Origin: Alphaproteobacteria bacterium
Lineage (GTDB): Bacteria > Pseudomonadota > Alphaproteobacteria > UBA9655
Direction: 5' to 3'
Length of the DNA stretch: 64,000 nucleotides
NCBI GenBank assembly: GCA_019749915.1
Contig: JAIEPE010000002.1
Span: forward strand, 62,001-126,000
Below, piece by piece: positions 18,170-27,199 of this stretch (the stretch's first letter is position 1; the number at the start of each line of letters is the position of its first letter). The notes under the pieces were generated by a model. That model searched no databases, was not told the DNA's origin, and was given only the letters and a program-made list of their open reading frames with translations. Both the position numbers and the translations under genes were made by a program.

Positions 18170-18190
18170 CGCAAAGGTTTTATATAAGTT

Positions 18191-18646
18191 ATGGAAATTA
18201 AAACACAAAATGAAAATTATATTTTTTCTCAATTACCCTCATTAAACCTAGAGTATATAGGCTCTATGTCCATTGATGAGCAGTCAACGTACACTCACAA
18301 CTCGACCCCTACTCTTTATTTAGCAGAATCTCTGCCCGAAGGTTTGTTGGATTCTTGTGAGTCCGAAGCACATTGCCGCATTTCGCAAATTGAAGATCCT
18401 CTCTGGCAAAAAATTTGCTTAGAGCTCTTAAGCATTTTAGGGCCTATTGCTTTTGGAGACTTATGGAAAATCAATCTGACCTCTGTTTCCTCAGACGGGA
18501 AAAAAGTTTACCTTTCATGCACCTCTGAAATAACAGCAAAGAGAGTAGAAACATACCACTTCGTAATTATTGACGCCTTAACAAAGTTTTACCCTGCTCT
18601 CACCCTTATAGAATCAAAAATTCTACCTAAAGAGAGAGCAAAGTAA
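18191..18646 (+). CDS. hypothetical protein with a DnaA N-terminal-like domain
   Basis: 151 residues. The segment from about 75 to 140 (LWQKICLELLSILGPIAFGD, then NLTSVSSDGKKVYLSC and VETYHFVIIDALTKFYP) follows the pattern of the DnaA N-terminal domain: LW..., a Trp/Phe pair, a beta strand with LS, then ...Y...I...L. There is no AAA+ or DNA-binding domain, so it is not DnaA itself. Short DnaA-N-like proteins occur in alphaproteobacteria (knowledge), but their job is unclear. Residues 1-70 are polar and unique. It starts 22 nt after a terminator, so it depends on readthrough or its own promoter. Confidence 0.45.
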   Translation: MEIKTQNENYIFSQLPSLNLEYIGSMSIDEQSTYTHNSTPTLYLAESLPEGLLDSCESEAHCRISQIEDPLWQKICLELLSILGPIAFGDLWKINLTSVSSDGKKVYLSCTSEITAKRVETYHFVIIDALTKFYPALTLIESKILPKERAK

Positions 18647-18660
18647 CTCTATTTAAGCGA

Positions 18661-19089
18661 CTATGCAGCTGCTTTTTTATGACCTTTTGGATGGGTTCCT
18701 AGACCAATATCTTTTGCTATGCTACTACGACGCTTTGCATAATTAGGAGCTACCATTGGGTAATTTGTTGGTAAATTCCAACGCTCCCTATATTGCTCAG
18801 GAGTCATGTTGTAAGCTGTCTTCAAGTGACGCTTTAACATTTTTAACTTACGTCCATCTTCGAGACACACAATATAATCTGGATGGATCGAATCTTCAAC
18901 AGAAACAGCTGGTTCAGAACGTGAGGAAAGCAAATACGATTTCCCCGAAGTGAGAGCCCCTAAACTTCTGTGAATCATTTGAACAAAGGATGGAATTTCC
19001 GTCGGTTCCATTGGGTTTCTTGAAACGTATGCAGCTACAACTTCTGCAACCAGAGATGTTAAATCAATAGATTCATTTCTTTCAGTCAT
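18661..19089 (-). CDS. mucR: MucR/Ros-family transcriptional regulator
   Basis: 142 residues. The MucR core is clear: VAEVVAAYVSRNP near residue 13, then the zinc-finger-like DYIVCLEDGRKLKMLKRHL near 74, MTPEQYRERWNLPTNYPMVA near 97, and PNYAKRRSSIAKDIGLG near 116. MucR proteins bind AT-rich DNA and silence surface, motility and virulence genes across alphaproteobacteria. The AT-rich intergenic regions around it (for example 19090-19341) could be its own targets (inference). It is convergent with the DnaA-N-like gene. Confidence 0.95.
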   Translation of the reverse strand: MTERNESIDLTSLVAEVVAAYVSRNPMEPTEIPSFVQMIHRSLGALTSGKSYLLSSRSEPAVSVEDSIHPDYIVCLEDGRKLKMLKRHLKTAYNMTPEQYRERWNLPTNYPMVAPNYAKRRSSIAKDIGLGTHPKGHKKAAA

Positions 19090-19341
19090 TTTACAATTCC
19101 TCTTTTGTAACTTAGACCTCTATATTACACGACGCTCATTCGATCAAGTACTTTATTTTAAAAGATAAAAATTACTAAAAAACTCTAGCATTCTCTCGAT
19201 AAGAAAGTTTTAAAATCAAACATTATCATTAATATTTCATTATTTAATTAAATATATTTAATTTTTTTAATTATAAAATCCCTCGAAAATGAGATATCTT
19301 AATCTTACAAAGGGAATATACAATAATAAATAAAAATCTTT

Positions 19342-19602
19342 TTGCTTATTGAACCTTCTGATTCACCCCTTCTTTTGATTTTTAAAGCAATAAAAAACGA
19401 TAAACTTTTTATTATTTCTAAATATACAAATCACTTTACTTCAATGAAAGATAATTTCAACCTTTCACATAAGGTTGCCCATCAGCTTCTTTCACTTTAT
19501 AAAAAGCAATTTTTAAATGTGGAGAGTCTTTTCTTTAATAAAAATATTCTTCTCCTTACTCTAAAAGCCGCAGGTTATGCCATCCTTACCTATAAGAATT
19601 AG
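19342..19602 (+). CDS. doubtful small hypothetical protein
   Basis: An 86-codon frame starting with TTG (19342), or an internal ATG at 19444 (MKDNFNLSHKVAHQ). It is lysine- and leucine-rich with no recognisable family. There is no convincing ribosome site. It sits in AT-rich DNA beside mucR. Coding is possible, but it could also be a gene remnant or chance frame. Confidence 0.3.
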   Translation: MLIEPSDSPLLLIFKAIKNDKLFIISKYTNHFTSMKDNFNLSHKVAHQLLSLYKKQFLNVESLFFNKNILLLTLKAAGYAILTYKN

Positions 19603-19639
19603 TCAAGCCCTACTGGGCGATCAATTTTGCTTGCATAAT

Positions 19640-20272
19640 TTAACCCACTGACGAAACATCAAGAATATAGTTAGCAATATCCGGAACTGCATCTCGAACC
19701 GTAATTTCACGTATGTTATCGCGCTGACCACGTAATCTGCTCCATTCACTAAAACTGTATTGTCCTAGAGGAGAAAATGTATTCAGCCCTCGTCGAGCGG
19801 CCTTACGAATAGTGGCGCCTGAATTGATGGGACAAAGCTCCATTTGATCAGCATATGCTTTTGCAAGGCTAAGCGTATCAACAACAAGCACTTCTCTGAC
19901 ACGATTACGATTCAATCGTGCCCCAAGCAAACGATCTAATCCATCTTGGCTTGCCCAGAAAAAAACGCGAGAATTAAGGATACGCAGCCAATTAGCAGGC
20001 GTTAACTCATGATCAAGGCACTTAGCGAGTGATTTCTCATTCAGGGGTAAATTATCATTGATAATGGCTCTGCCATAGTGTGAATGCTCAATCACAATCG
20101 ATGATGATCTACGCTTTGTTTCAATTATTGTTCGCTTTTCCTTGTCGATCTCAAACAAATCAAGCAGTCGCATTGTTGATAGCAAACCATTTTGCTTGAT
20201 ATCCTTCCATGCCCCGGGCTCGGTAACATGATAAAGGTACGGATGTCGTGTTGCTAACTCTTCAGGTGTCAT
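19640..20272 (-). CDS. DUF7002-like protein, possible ADP-ribosyltransferase-fold enzyme
   Basis: 210 residues. The N-terminus HPYLYHVTEPGAWKDIKQNG then LLSTMRLLDLF, and the central NSRVFFWASQDGLDRLLGAR, are typical of a bacterial family named DUF7002 in current databases (recognised from memory). The layout, H.T near the start, a G.L segment and an R-V-F-F-W strand, recalls DarT/RNA-2'-phosphotransferase-like ADP-ribosyltransferases; that relation is inference. It stands alone with no visible antitoxin and differs in codon feel from the AT-rich neighbours, which may mean recent acquisition. Confidence 0.55.
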   Translation of the reverse strand: MTPEELATRHPYLYHVTEPGAWKDIKQNGLLSTMRLLDLFEIDKEKRTIIETKRRSSSIVIEHSHYGRAIINDNLPLNEKSLAKCLDHELTPANWLRILNSRVFFWASQDGLDRLLGARLNRNRVREVLVVDTLSLAKAYADQMELCPINSGATIRKAARRGLNTFSPLGQYSFSEWSRLRGQRDNIREITVRDAVPDIANYILDVSSVG

Positions 20273-20439
20273 AAAAAAGATATGTAAATTCTTGAACTAT
20301 TTTTTCTAGTTTTTCACATTTAGAACCATTAAGAAAGACATTTCTTAAATTGCATCACTAACATTTGTAACAGAAAGCTGCCTGGACGGTTCAGAGAAAA
20401 AATGATAGATTTGTTCTTAAATAACAGGGAAATAACTTC

Positions 20440-20808
20440 ATGGAAATCAAAACGCTTCTTTATCAAATTTTAGAAACAACCGTAACGCTGATTAACCTTT
20501 TTGGCATTATGGTTGTCTTTTGGGGCTTTGTTGTTGCGGCAATTGCTTTTATTCGCATGAAACGTCATCATCATACTACCATTTATTTTCTTAAAGAAGC
20601 CAATGAAATTCGCGCTGTATTAGGGACTTATATCCTCTTCGGTCTTGAGTTTATGATCGCTGGCGACATCATCCATACCTTTATTAAACCCAGCCAACAA
20701 GACTTGATTATTTTGGCAACTATCGTTGGCATCAGGACAGTTATTAGCTATTTCCTAGGGCGAGAAGTGGATCAAGCCCAACGCGATGAAAAAAAGAAAA
20801 AAGCATAA
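20440..20808 (+). CDS. DUF1622 family membrane protein
   Basis: 122 residues with three membrane helices (about 10-38, 62-82 and 88-106). It has the family patterns LINLFGIMVVFWG, LGTYILFGLEFMIAGDII and IVGIRTVISYFLGREV. Members are found in many bacteria with unknown function. The tail is lysine-rich. It lies 15 nt before dps, so they are probably co-transcribed. A role with Dps in stress is only suggested by position. Confidence 0.85.
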   Translation: MEIKTLLYQILETTVTLINLFGIMVVFWGFVVAAIAFIRMKRHHHTTIYFLKEANEIRAVLGTYILFGLEFMIAGDIIHTFIKPSQQDLIILATIVGIRTVISYFLGREVDQAQRDEKKKKA

Positions 20809-20823
20809 AACAGGAGACACAAA

Positions 20824-21288
20824 ATGACGACTTATCTTTCCTCAGAAGCTCACCAAAAAGTAGCTCTCACCCTTAAAGACTATCTCGCAGATGCGACTCT
20901 TATTTATTTTAAGACCCATACTTTTCATTGGAATGTGGAGGGGCCTCATTTTTACAGCCTTCACCTCATGTTTGAGAAATTTTATGAAACGATTTGGGAA
21001 TCCCTCGACGAAATCGCTGAACGTATTCGAGCCTTGGGAGAAAAGACGCCTCCTAATCTTGAAGCCCTCCTTAAAATGGCCTCCCTTAAAGAATCAGCCG
21101 CTAACTTGGATGCCCCTAAAATGGTGACAATTTTGCATGAAGATTATCTAGCACTCGCCAAAAAAGCCCATGAAGCGGGGTCTATTGCTGAAGACTTTGG
21201 CGATCAGGTAACCACAGACATTATGACGGAAAAAGCCACCTTTTTAGAAAAAGCGGCTTGGATGCTTCAAGCCTCTATGACGAAGTAA
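20824..21288 (+). CDS. dps: Dps-family ferritin-like DNA-protection protein
   Basis: 154 residues. The dinuclear iron ligands lie in THTFHWNVEGPHFYSLHLMF followed by ESLDEIAERIRALG, matching Dps (His, His, Asp, Glu). Dps forms a 12-mer that oxidises and stores iron and shields DNA. The short N-terminus lacks the Lys-rich tail needed for tight DNA binding in E. coli Dps, so it may mainly act on iron and peroxide (inference). The ribosome site is ACAGGAGACACAAA before ATG. The last 14 nt overlap convergent prfB. Confidence 0.95.
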   Translation: MTTYLSSEAHQKVALTLKDYLADATLIYFKTHTFHWNVEGPHFYSLHLMFEKFYETIWESLDEIAERIRALGEKTPPNLEALLKMASLKESAANLDAPKMVTILHEDYLALAKKAHEAGSIAEDFGDQVTTDIMTEKATFLEKAAWMLQASMTK

Positions 21289-22391
21289 TTTTTTGGGCCA
21301 AGGTAGCTTCAAGAAAAGCATCAATGTCTCCTTCAAGAACCCCATGGGCATTGCCCTTTTCCACATGGGTTCTTAAGTCCTTTACCATTTGATAGGGCTG
21401 AAGGACATAGGAGCGAATTTGATGACCCCATCCAATCTCTGCCTTGCTTGCCTCGGATGCTTGGGCAGCTTCTTCTCGCTTTTTAAGCTCATGTTCATAA
21501 AGGCGCGCTTTTAACATGCTCATGGCTTGAGCACGATTGCGGTGCTGGGAGCGATCATTTTGACACTGAACGACAATTCCTGTTGGAAGATGGGTAATGC
21601 GAATAGCGCTATCAGTTTTGTTAACGTGCTGCCCCCCCGCCCCAGAGGCTCGATAAGTATCAACCCTTAGATCCTTATCTTCGATTTGAATGTCAATATT
21701 ATCATCAACCTCCGGATAAGCCCAAACGGAAGCAAAACTCGTGTGACGCCGTGCATTCGCATCAAAGGGAGAAATACGTACTAAGCGATGAATCCCACTC
21801 TCTCCCTTAAGCCACCCATAGGGATGGTCGGCACCTTTTTGGGCGCAAATTTTAAAGGTTGCTGATTTGAGGCCCGCTTCCTCTCCCGGACTTTCTTCAA
21901 TCCATTCAATCTTGTAGCCCTTTGTTTCAGCCCAGCGGGTGTACATACGAGTTAGCATTAAAGCCCAGTCTTGAGCTTCTGTACCACCAGCGCCGGCATG
22001 AATTTCAATAAAGCAATTATTGGCATCCGCTTCACCAGAGAGAAGGGTTTCGAGTCTCAAACGTTGAAGCAGGTGGTGGAGTTTTTCAATATCCTTTTCT
22101 CCGGCCTGAAGGATATCGGCATCATCTTCAGCTTCCCCAAGTTCAATAAGCTCTATAGCCTCTTGAAGTTCCTTCTCTACTTTCAAGATGCGCTCGGAGG
22201 CGAGAGCCAGTTGATCGCGCTCACGCATGATTTTTTGAGCTCGTTCTGGATCATCCCAAAAGGTAGGATTTAAAACCTCATCTTCCAGTTCTTGCAGGCG
22301 ACTTTGAGCAGCATCCCAGTCAAAGATGCCTCCTCAGGAGTCCTAAACCCTCCTCAATGTCGTGAACAAGAGCTTCAATTTCTGTGCGCAT
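21275..22391 (-). CDS. prfB: peptide chain release factor 2, made by programmed +1 frameshift
   Basis: RF2 ends translation at UGA and UAA. The gene starts at ATG 22391 (MRTEIEALVHDIEEGLGLLR). After codon 23 (CTT) it meets an in-frame TGA at 22322-22320. Shifting +1 there gives DWDAAQSRLQELEDEV and joins the long downstream frame. The full product is about 371 residues. Stop-recognition motif SPF is in LVRISPFDANARRHTSFA, and the catalytic GGQ in RASGAGGQHVNKTDSAIR. Annotating only from the internal ATG at 22228 would lose the N-terminus. Confidence 0.95.
22319..22334 (-). other. prfB programmed +1 frameshift site
   Basis: On the minus strand: AGGAGG, spacer CAT, then CTTTGAC. The Shine-Dalgarno-like AGGAGG, three bases before CTT-TGA-C, is the known RF2 autoregulatory signal. 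Low RF2 lets the ribosome slip from CTT to TTT and skip the stop. Confidence 0.95.
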
Positions 22392-22452
22392 TGGTGATTA
22401 TCCTTTAATTACACTACCGCTTTATCATAAGGCTCCTAAAGTCGACAAGGCT

Positions 22453-24381
22453 TTACTCAATTTTAATGAGGTGTTGGTCCAAATTTACCCTCTCTCCTTT
22501 TTTGATATATACCGCCTCAATAATGCCATCACAGGCTGATTGAAGAGCATTCTCCATTTTCATAGCTTCAATAGCTACAAGGGGTTGACCCGCCTTAATA
22601 ATATCTCCTGGTTTGACGAAAATATCGATAATAAGGCCAGGCATCGGCGCCTTAATAAGACGGGGAGTTTCAGAGGACTGGGAAGGAGGCATATAGGTAA
22701 TAAGATCAGCAATCTGTGAGGAGACAACCAAGGTCTTAGCCGTATATCCATCCCATGATAGTTGTGTAAATGGACCTTTCTTGTCAATTTGGAGGGCTAT
22801 CTTTTTCCCATTAAACGTTCCGTTAAAGAGGACTTTTCCTGGCTTCCAATCGGTTTTGATGTGTAATTTGTCAATGAGATAAGTGTCTTTCTCTAAGGAA
22901 ATCTTAACGGGATAGGGCTTTCTATCAATCGAAACAGTAAAATCAGCTTTGCTTAAATGACGTTGGATTAGAGACATGACGGCCGCCACCCCAATGGGAA
23001 TGTGGGGATCAGGACTCATTTCTGGCGCAAAGCCATTGCCATAGAGCTCATCAAGAGTAGCCGTATTAAAAGCAGCCTTTTTAAAAAGGGGAGTATGAAG
23101 CAAGGCAGATAAAAATGAAATGTTGGTAGAAACACCACGGATATAAAATTCATTAAGGGCATTTAGAAGTGTTGAAGATGCCCGCTCTCGATCTGGTTGA
23201 TATACACAAAGTTTGCCAAGCATAGGATCATAATAAGGAGAGATCACATCCCCTTCACGAACCCCGCTATCTACACGCACGTCTTCGCTATCCATAGAAG
23301 GCTCTCTATAGGAGGAGAGGTAACCTATAGAGGGGAGGAATCCTCTTGCCGAATCTTCGGCATAAATTCGAGTTTCAATCGCATGGCCATTAAAATGGAT
23401 ATCTTTTTGTTGATAACGGAGGGGCTCCTTTGCCGCGATGCGAATCATTTCTTCCACGAGGTCAAGGCCCGTCACCATCTCAGTTGTTGGATGTTCCACT
23501 TGAAGACGGGTATTCATCTCCAAAAAATAAAAAGTCTTGTCGGAACTCACCACAAACTCAACGGTACCTGCAGAATGATACTGGACTTCTTTGACAAGAC
23601 GAAGGGCGGCTTCTGTCATTTCTTCACGTAAAGTCAAGGTTATGAAGGGACTCGGAGCTTCCTCAATGACTTTTTGATGGCGTCTTTGAAGAGAACATTC
23701 CCTTTCACCAAGGTGAATAGCATTACCAAAAGTATCTGCTAAAATTTGAATTTCAATATGACGCGCCTTTTCAATATATTTTTCAAGGAAAATACGACTA
23801 TCTCCAAAGCTTGATTCAGCCTCATTCATAGCACTTTTAACCGCGCCTAAGAGGGCATCAGAATTTTTTACAATCCTCATCCCCTTCCCGCCACCACCTG
23901 CGGCGGCTTTAATCATAAGGGGATAGCCAATCTCCTCAGCGATTTTTTGGGCCTTTTGAGGGTCGGTGAGAGGCGTGCTCGTTCCGGGAAGACAGGGAAC
24001 GCGGGCAAGGTGAGCTAGTTTTTTAGCTTCTAGCTTATCGCCCATAGCAGCAATGGCTTTTGGAGACGGCCCAATGAAAACAAGTCCGGCTTGTTGAATA
24101 GCCGTGGCAAAGGCAGAATTTTCAGAAAGGAACCCATAGCCGGGATGAACGGCCTCCGCCCCTTGTTCTTTCGCTATCTTTATAATAGCCGCTCCCTTTA
24201 AATAACTTTCTTGGGCGGGAGCGGGCCCCAAAAAAAACGCTTCATCTGCCATTTGCACATGAAGCGCTCCTTCATCAACTTCCGAATAAACGGCAAGAGC
24301 TTTGACTCCCATTCGCCTCAGCGTTCGAATAATCCGGCAGGCAATTTCTCCCCGGTTAGCGATGAGAACTTTTTTAAACAC
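22453..24381 (-). CDS. pccA: propionyl-CoA carboxylase alpha subunit (biotin carboxylase plus carrier domain)
   Basis: 642 residues. Biotin-carboxylase N-terminal domain MFKKVLIANRGEIACRIIR, ATP-grasp domain with AAAGGGGKGMRIV near 163 and FLEMNTRLQVEHPTTEMVTG near 285, BC C-terminal domain to about 445. A BT-type linking domain (about 480-565) follows, and then a biotinyl domain with the biotin lysine in EAMKMENAL near 609. The BT region and pairing with pccB point to propionyl-CoA carboxylase rather than acetyl- or methylcrotonyl-CoA carboxylase. The enzyme turns propionyl-CoA into methylmalonyl-CoA. Confidence 0.9.
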   Translation of the reverse strand: MFKKVLIANRGEIACRIIRTLRRMGVKALAVYSEVDEGALHVQMADEAFFLGPAPAQESYLKGAAIIKIAKEQGAEAVHPGYGFLSENSAFATAIQQAGLVFIGPSPKAIAAMGDKLEAKKLAHLARVPCLPGTSTPLTDPQKAQKIAEEIGYPLMIKAAAGGGGKGMRIVKNSDALLGAVKSAMNEAESSFGDSRIFLEKYIEKARHIEIQILADTFGNAIHLGERECSLQRRHQKVIEEAPSPFITLTLREEMTEAALRLVKEVQYHSAGTVEFVVSSDKTFYFLEMNTRLQVEHPTTEMVTGLDLVEEMIRIAAKEPLRYQQKDIHFNGHAIETRIYAEDSARGFLPSIGYLSSYREPSMDSEDVRVDSGVREGDVISPYYDPMLGKLCVYQPDRERASSTLLNALNEFYIRGVSTNISFLSALLHTPLFKKAAFNTATLDELYGNGFAPEMSPDPHIPIGVAAVMSLIQRHLSKADFTVSIDRKPYPVKISLEKDTYLIDKLHIKTDWKPGKVLFNGTFNGKKIALQIDKKGPFTQLSWDGYTAKTLVVSSQIADLITYMPPSQSSETPRLIKAPMPGLIIDIFVKPGDIIKAGQPLVAIEAMKMENALQSACDGIIEAVYIKKGERVNLDQHLIKIE

Positions 24382-24408
24382 TCAAAATCACACCTTGATT
24401 ATACAAGA

Positions 24409-24813
24409 CTATGATTTTGTTTTGTCACCCACTTTTTTCTGAGAAGAAGCTGTTTTCTTCTTTTTTACAGCGGGTTTTATGGTGGCCACTTCGATTTTAA
24501 CTTCTGCAGCTTTTGCTTTTTTTTCTTCTTTTGGTTTCTTTTCTTCCTTCATAAGACGACGAACTTCTTGTTCTTCCCATTCAGTCGTTAAAAAAGGAAC
24601 CATAACATCAATTTGTGGAAGAAGACCTAAAGAAAAAGCGTGAACTCCAAGACCAATCCCCCATCCAACGATGACCCAAATTGGCCAGAAGGTTCCTCCA
24701 CCAGAAATGGCCCATATAAGAATAAGTCCGAGGTTTACAACAGTATAGATAAGAATATCTGTATAAAAACGACGCAATTTTTTGACATGTAATTGTGCTT
24801 GATGTTCGTTCAT
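24409..24813 (-). CDS. 2TM-domain membrane protein between pccA and pccB
   Basis: 134 residues. Residues 1-75 form a 2TM domain: HVKKLRRFYTDILIYTVVNL, then ILIWAISGGGTFWPIWVIVG. The rest is a long lysine/glutamate-rich cytoplasmic tail (KKPKEEKKAKAAEVKIEVAT). 2TM domains occur alone or in front of regulators, with unknown function. It lies 23 nt after pccB and 27 nt before pccA on the same strand, so it is probably co-expressed with the carboxylase. Confidence 0.82.
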   Translation of the reverse strand: MNEHQAQLHVKKLRRFYTDILIYTVVNLGLILIWAISGGGTFWPIWVIVGWGIGLGVHAFSLGLLPQIDVMVPFLTTEWEEQEVRRLMKEEKKPKEEKKAKAAEVKIEVATIKPAVKKKKTASSQKKVGDKTKS

Positions 24814-24836
24814 AATTTGTTCTCCCTTATTCTTTG

Positions 24837-26369
24837 TTATAGAGGTATATTATCATGTTTTTTCCATGGATTTTCAATTATTTTATTTTTTAGCATTTTT
24901 AAAGATCGGCAAATTCTCATCCGAGTCGTATGGGGCAGAATAATATCATCAATGTAGCCGCGACTGGCTGCCACAAAGGGATTTGCAAACTTTTCACTGT
25001 ATTCTTGGGTATAAGCGTCAATTTTTTCCTTATTTTTGAGGTCTTTTTTAAAAAGAATTTCAACAGCACCTCTAGAGCCCATCACGGCAATTTCTGCAGA
25101 GGGCCATGCAAAATTGACATCTCCCCGCAAATGCTTTGAACTCATCACATCATAAGCCCCGCCATAAGCTTTGCGGGTTATCACCGTAATTTTAGGCACT
25201 GTTGCTTCCGCAAAAGCGAACAAAAGTTTAGAGCCATGTTTGATAATGCCACTTTCTTCTTGCACCGTTCCGGGAAGAAATCCAGGCACATCGACGAAGG
25301 TAATTATCGGGATATTAAAGCAATCGCAAAACCTTACAAATCGGGCAGCTTTTCGAGAAGAATCGATGTCAAGACAACCGGCCAGGACAAGAGGCTGATT
25401 GGCAACAAATCCCACCGTCTCCCCCGCCATACGGCCAAAACCTATGATAATATTGGCGGCAAAGTCAGGTTGTAATTCATAAAAGTCTCCCTCGTCTACC
25501 ATCTTTGTCAGAAGATCTTTCATATTATATCCCTTCGAAGAATTCATCGGAACAAGACGATCCAAGGAAAGCTCCACGCGCTCTGGACTATCGAAGGTTT
25601 CTTTGAAAGGCGCAGCCTCCCGATTCGAGAGGGGCAAAAATTCAAAAAAGCGACGAACTTCGAGAAGCGCTTCAATATCATTTTCAAAGGCGAGATCAGC
25701 AACACCTGATTTTTGTGTATGGATTAGGGCACCCCCCAAATCCTCATGAGTAACAGTCTCATGGGTGACGGTTTTAAGCACATCTGGTCCGGTGACATAC
25801 ATATAGGAGGAATGTTTCACCATAAAAATAAAATCGGTCATGGCAGGTGAATAAACGGCGCCTCCCGCACAGGGACCCATAATGACTGAAATTTGAGGAA
25901 TCACGCCGGACGCGAGAACATTACGTTGAAAAATCGTAGCATACCCTGCCAAGGATTCAACGCCTTCTTGAATACGTGCCCCCCCTGAATCATTCAATCC
26001 GATAACAGGCGCCCCCACTTGAAGAGCTTTATCCATAATCTTGGCAATTTTTTCCGCATGACTTTCGCTTAAACTGCCTCCAAATACGGTAAAGTCTTGA
26101 GAAAAAACAAAAACCTGCCGTCCTTGAATGGTGCCATAACCTGTCACAACACCATCTCCAGGAATCTTATTATTTTCCATTTGGAAATCATGACAGCGAT
26201 GTTCGACAAACATATCCCATTCTTCAAAAGAATGAGGATCAAGCAGAACTTCCAGACGCTCTCGAGCTGTGAGCTTCCCCTTGTGATGATGAGCTTCAAT
26301 GCGCTTTTCTCCCCCGCCTTGTAAGGCTGTTTGGCGAAGGGTTTCAAGTTTTTTTAAAATATGCTCCAT
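24837..26369 (-). CDS. pccB: propionyl-CoA carboxylase beta subunit (carboxyltransferase)
   Basis: 510 residues, the PccB length. Two crotonase-fold halves are visible: [20 protein letters not shown] near 97, [20 protein letters not shown] near 123 and [16 protein letters not shown] near 164 in the first, and [19 protein letters not shown] near 362 plus [19 protein letters not shown] near 406 in the second. It transfers carboxyl from biotin on PccA to propionyl-CoA. Only 66 nt separate it from trmJ on the same strand. Confidence 0.95.
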   Translation of the reverse strand: MEHILKKLETLRQTALQGGGEKRIEAHHHKGKLTARERLEVLLDPHSFEEWDMFVEHRCHDFQMENNKIPGDGVVTGYGTIQGRQVFVFSQDFTVFGGSLSESHAEKIAKIMDKALQVGAPVIGLNDSGGARIQEGVESLAGYATIFQRNVLASGVIPQISVIMGPCAGGAVYSPAMTDFIFMVKHSSYMYVTGPDVLKTVTHETVTHEDLGGALIHTQKSGVADLAFENDIEALLEVRRFFEFLPLSNREAAPFKETFDSPERVELSLDRLVPMNSSKGYNMKDLLTKMVDEGDFYELQPDFAANIIIGFGRMAGETVGFVANQPLVLAGCLDIDSSRKAARFVRFCDCFNIPIITFVDVPGFLPGTVQEESGIIKHGSKLLFAFAEATVPKITVITRKAYGGAYDVMSSKHLRGDVNFAWPSAEIAVMGSRGAVEILFKKDLKNKEKIDAYTQEYSEKFANPFVAASRGYIDDIILPHTTRMRICRSLKMLKNKIIENPWKKHDNIPL

Positions 26370-26435
26370 CCCAGCTCCCTTATTTTCCCATATTACAAGA
26401 AAAGAGCAATGCGACCAAGAACAAACTCTTCTCGT

Positions 26436-27188
26436 TTAGCTGGCTTTCCTTTGGATTTTTTCTTGGCCGTCTGTAAGACTTTTAATAATTCCTCGTAAGG
26501 TGCGCACTTCTTGTTCCGTCAGGTGAGCCCGCTGAAAAGTATTGCGAATATTGCGTAGCATAATGGCACGCTTTTTTGGATGGCGCAGAAAACCCGTTCG
26601 ATCAAGTTCTTCCTCAAGGTGATGAAAAAGTCTCCCTAAATCTTCACGGGTAGCAAGGCGGGTTCTCCCCGTCCTAAAAAACTCAAAAGGGGAAGAAGCC
26701 GTTTGGGCAAACCATTCATGAGCAATGATAACCACAGCATGAGCAAGATTAAGAGAAGAAAAGTTATCGCTTGTTGGGATTCGAATAAGAGCCTCACAAA
26801 GAGAAATATCTTCATTACGAAGACCACACCTCTCTCCCCCAAATAAAATGCCTACCTTTTGGCCTTGCCTGGCCGTGGAAGCCAAATGCTGAAGGGCAAG
26901 GTTAGGAGTATAGATAGACTTAATCATATCTGGCGTTCGATTTGAGGTCGCAAAGAGACGGTTTAAGTCCCCAATCGCTTCAAGGGTAGAAGCGTAAATT
27001 TTTGCATTCTCAAGGATTTTATCCGCACCTGCGGCTGAAGGAAGAGCTTCCGGATTAGGCCATCCATCGCGGGGGTTTACAATTCTTAGGTCAGTAAGAC
27101 CAAAATTTAACATCGCTCGTGCAACAGCACCTATGTTTTGACCGAGCTGAGGCTCAACAAGTACCACCGTTAATATATTTTCGTCCAC
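26436..27188 (-). CDS. trmJ: tRNA (cytidine/uridine-2'-O)-methyltransferase TrmJ
   Basis: 250 residues, SpoU/TrmD knot family. The motif VLVEPQLGQNIGAVARAMLN opens the protein and IVNPRDGWPNPEA follows. The knot motifs FGGERCGLRNEDISLCEALI near 118 and SLNLAHAVVIIAHEWF near 146 give the SAM-binding site. TrmJ methylates the ribose at position 32 of tRNAs. The C-terminal helical tail (about 170-250) fits the TrmJ dimerisation extension. It sits 11 nt behind cysS. Confidence 0.92.
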   Translation of the reverse strand: MDENILTVVLVEPQLGQNIGAVARAMLNFGLTDLRIVNPRDGWPNPEALPSAAGADKILENAKIYASTLEAIGDLNRLFATSNRTPDMIKSIYTPNLALQHLASTARQGQKVGILFGGERCGLRNEDISLCEALIRIPTSDNFSSLNLAHAVVIIAHEWFAQTASSPFEFFRTGRTRLATREDLGRLFHHLEEELDRTGFLRHPKKRAIMLRNIRNTFQRAHLTEQEVRTLRGIIKSLTDGQEKIQRKAS

Positions 27189-27199
27189 AAACCCTCAAA

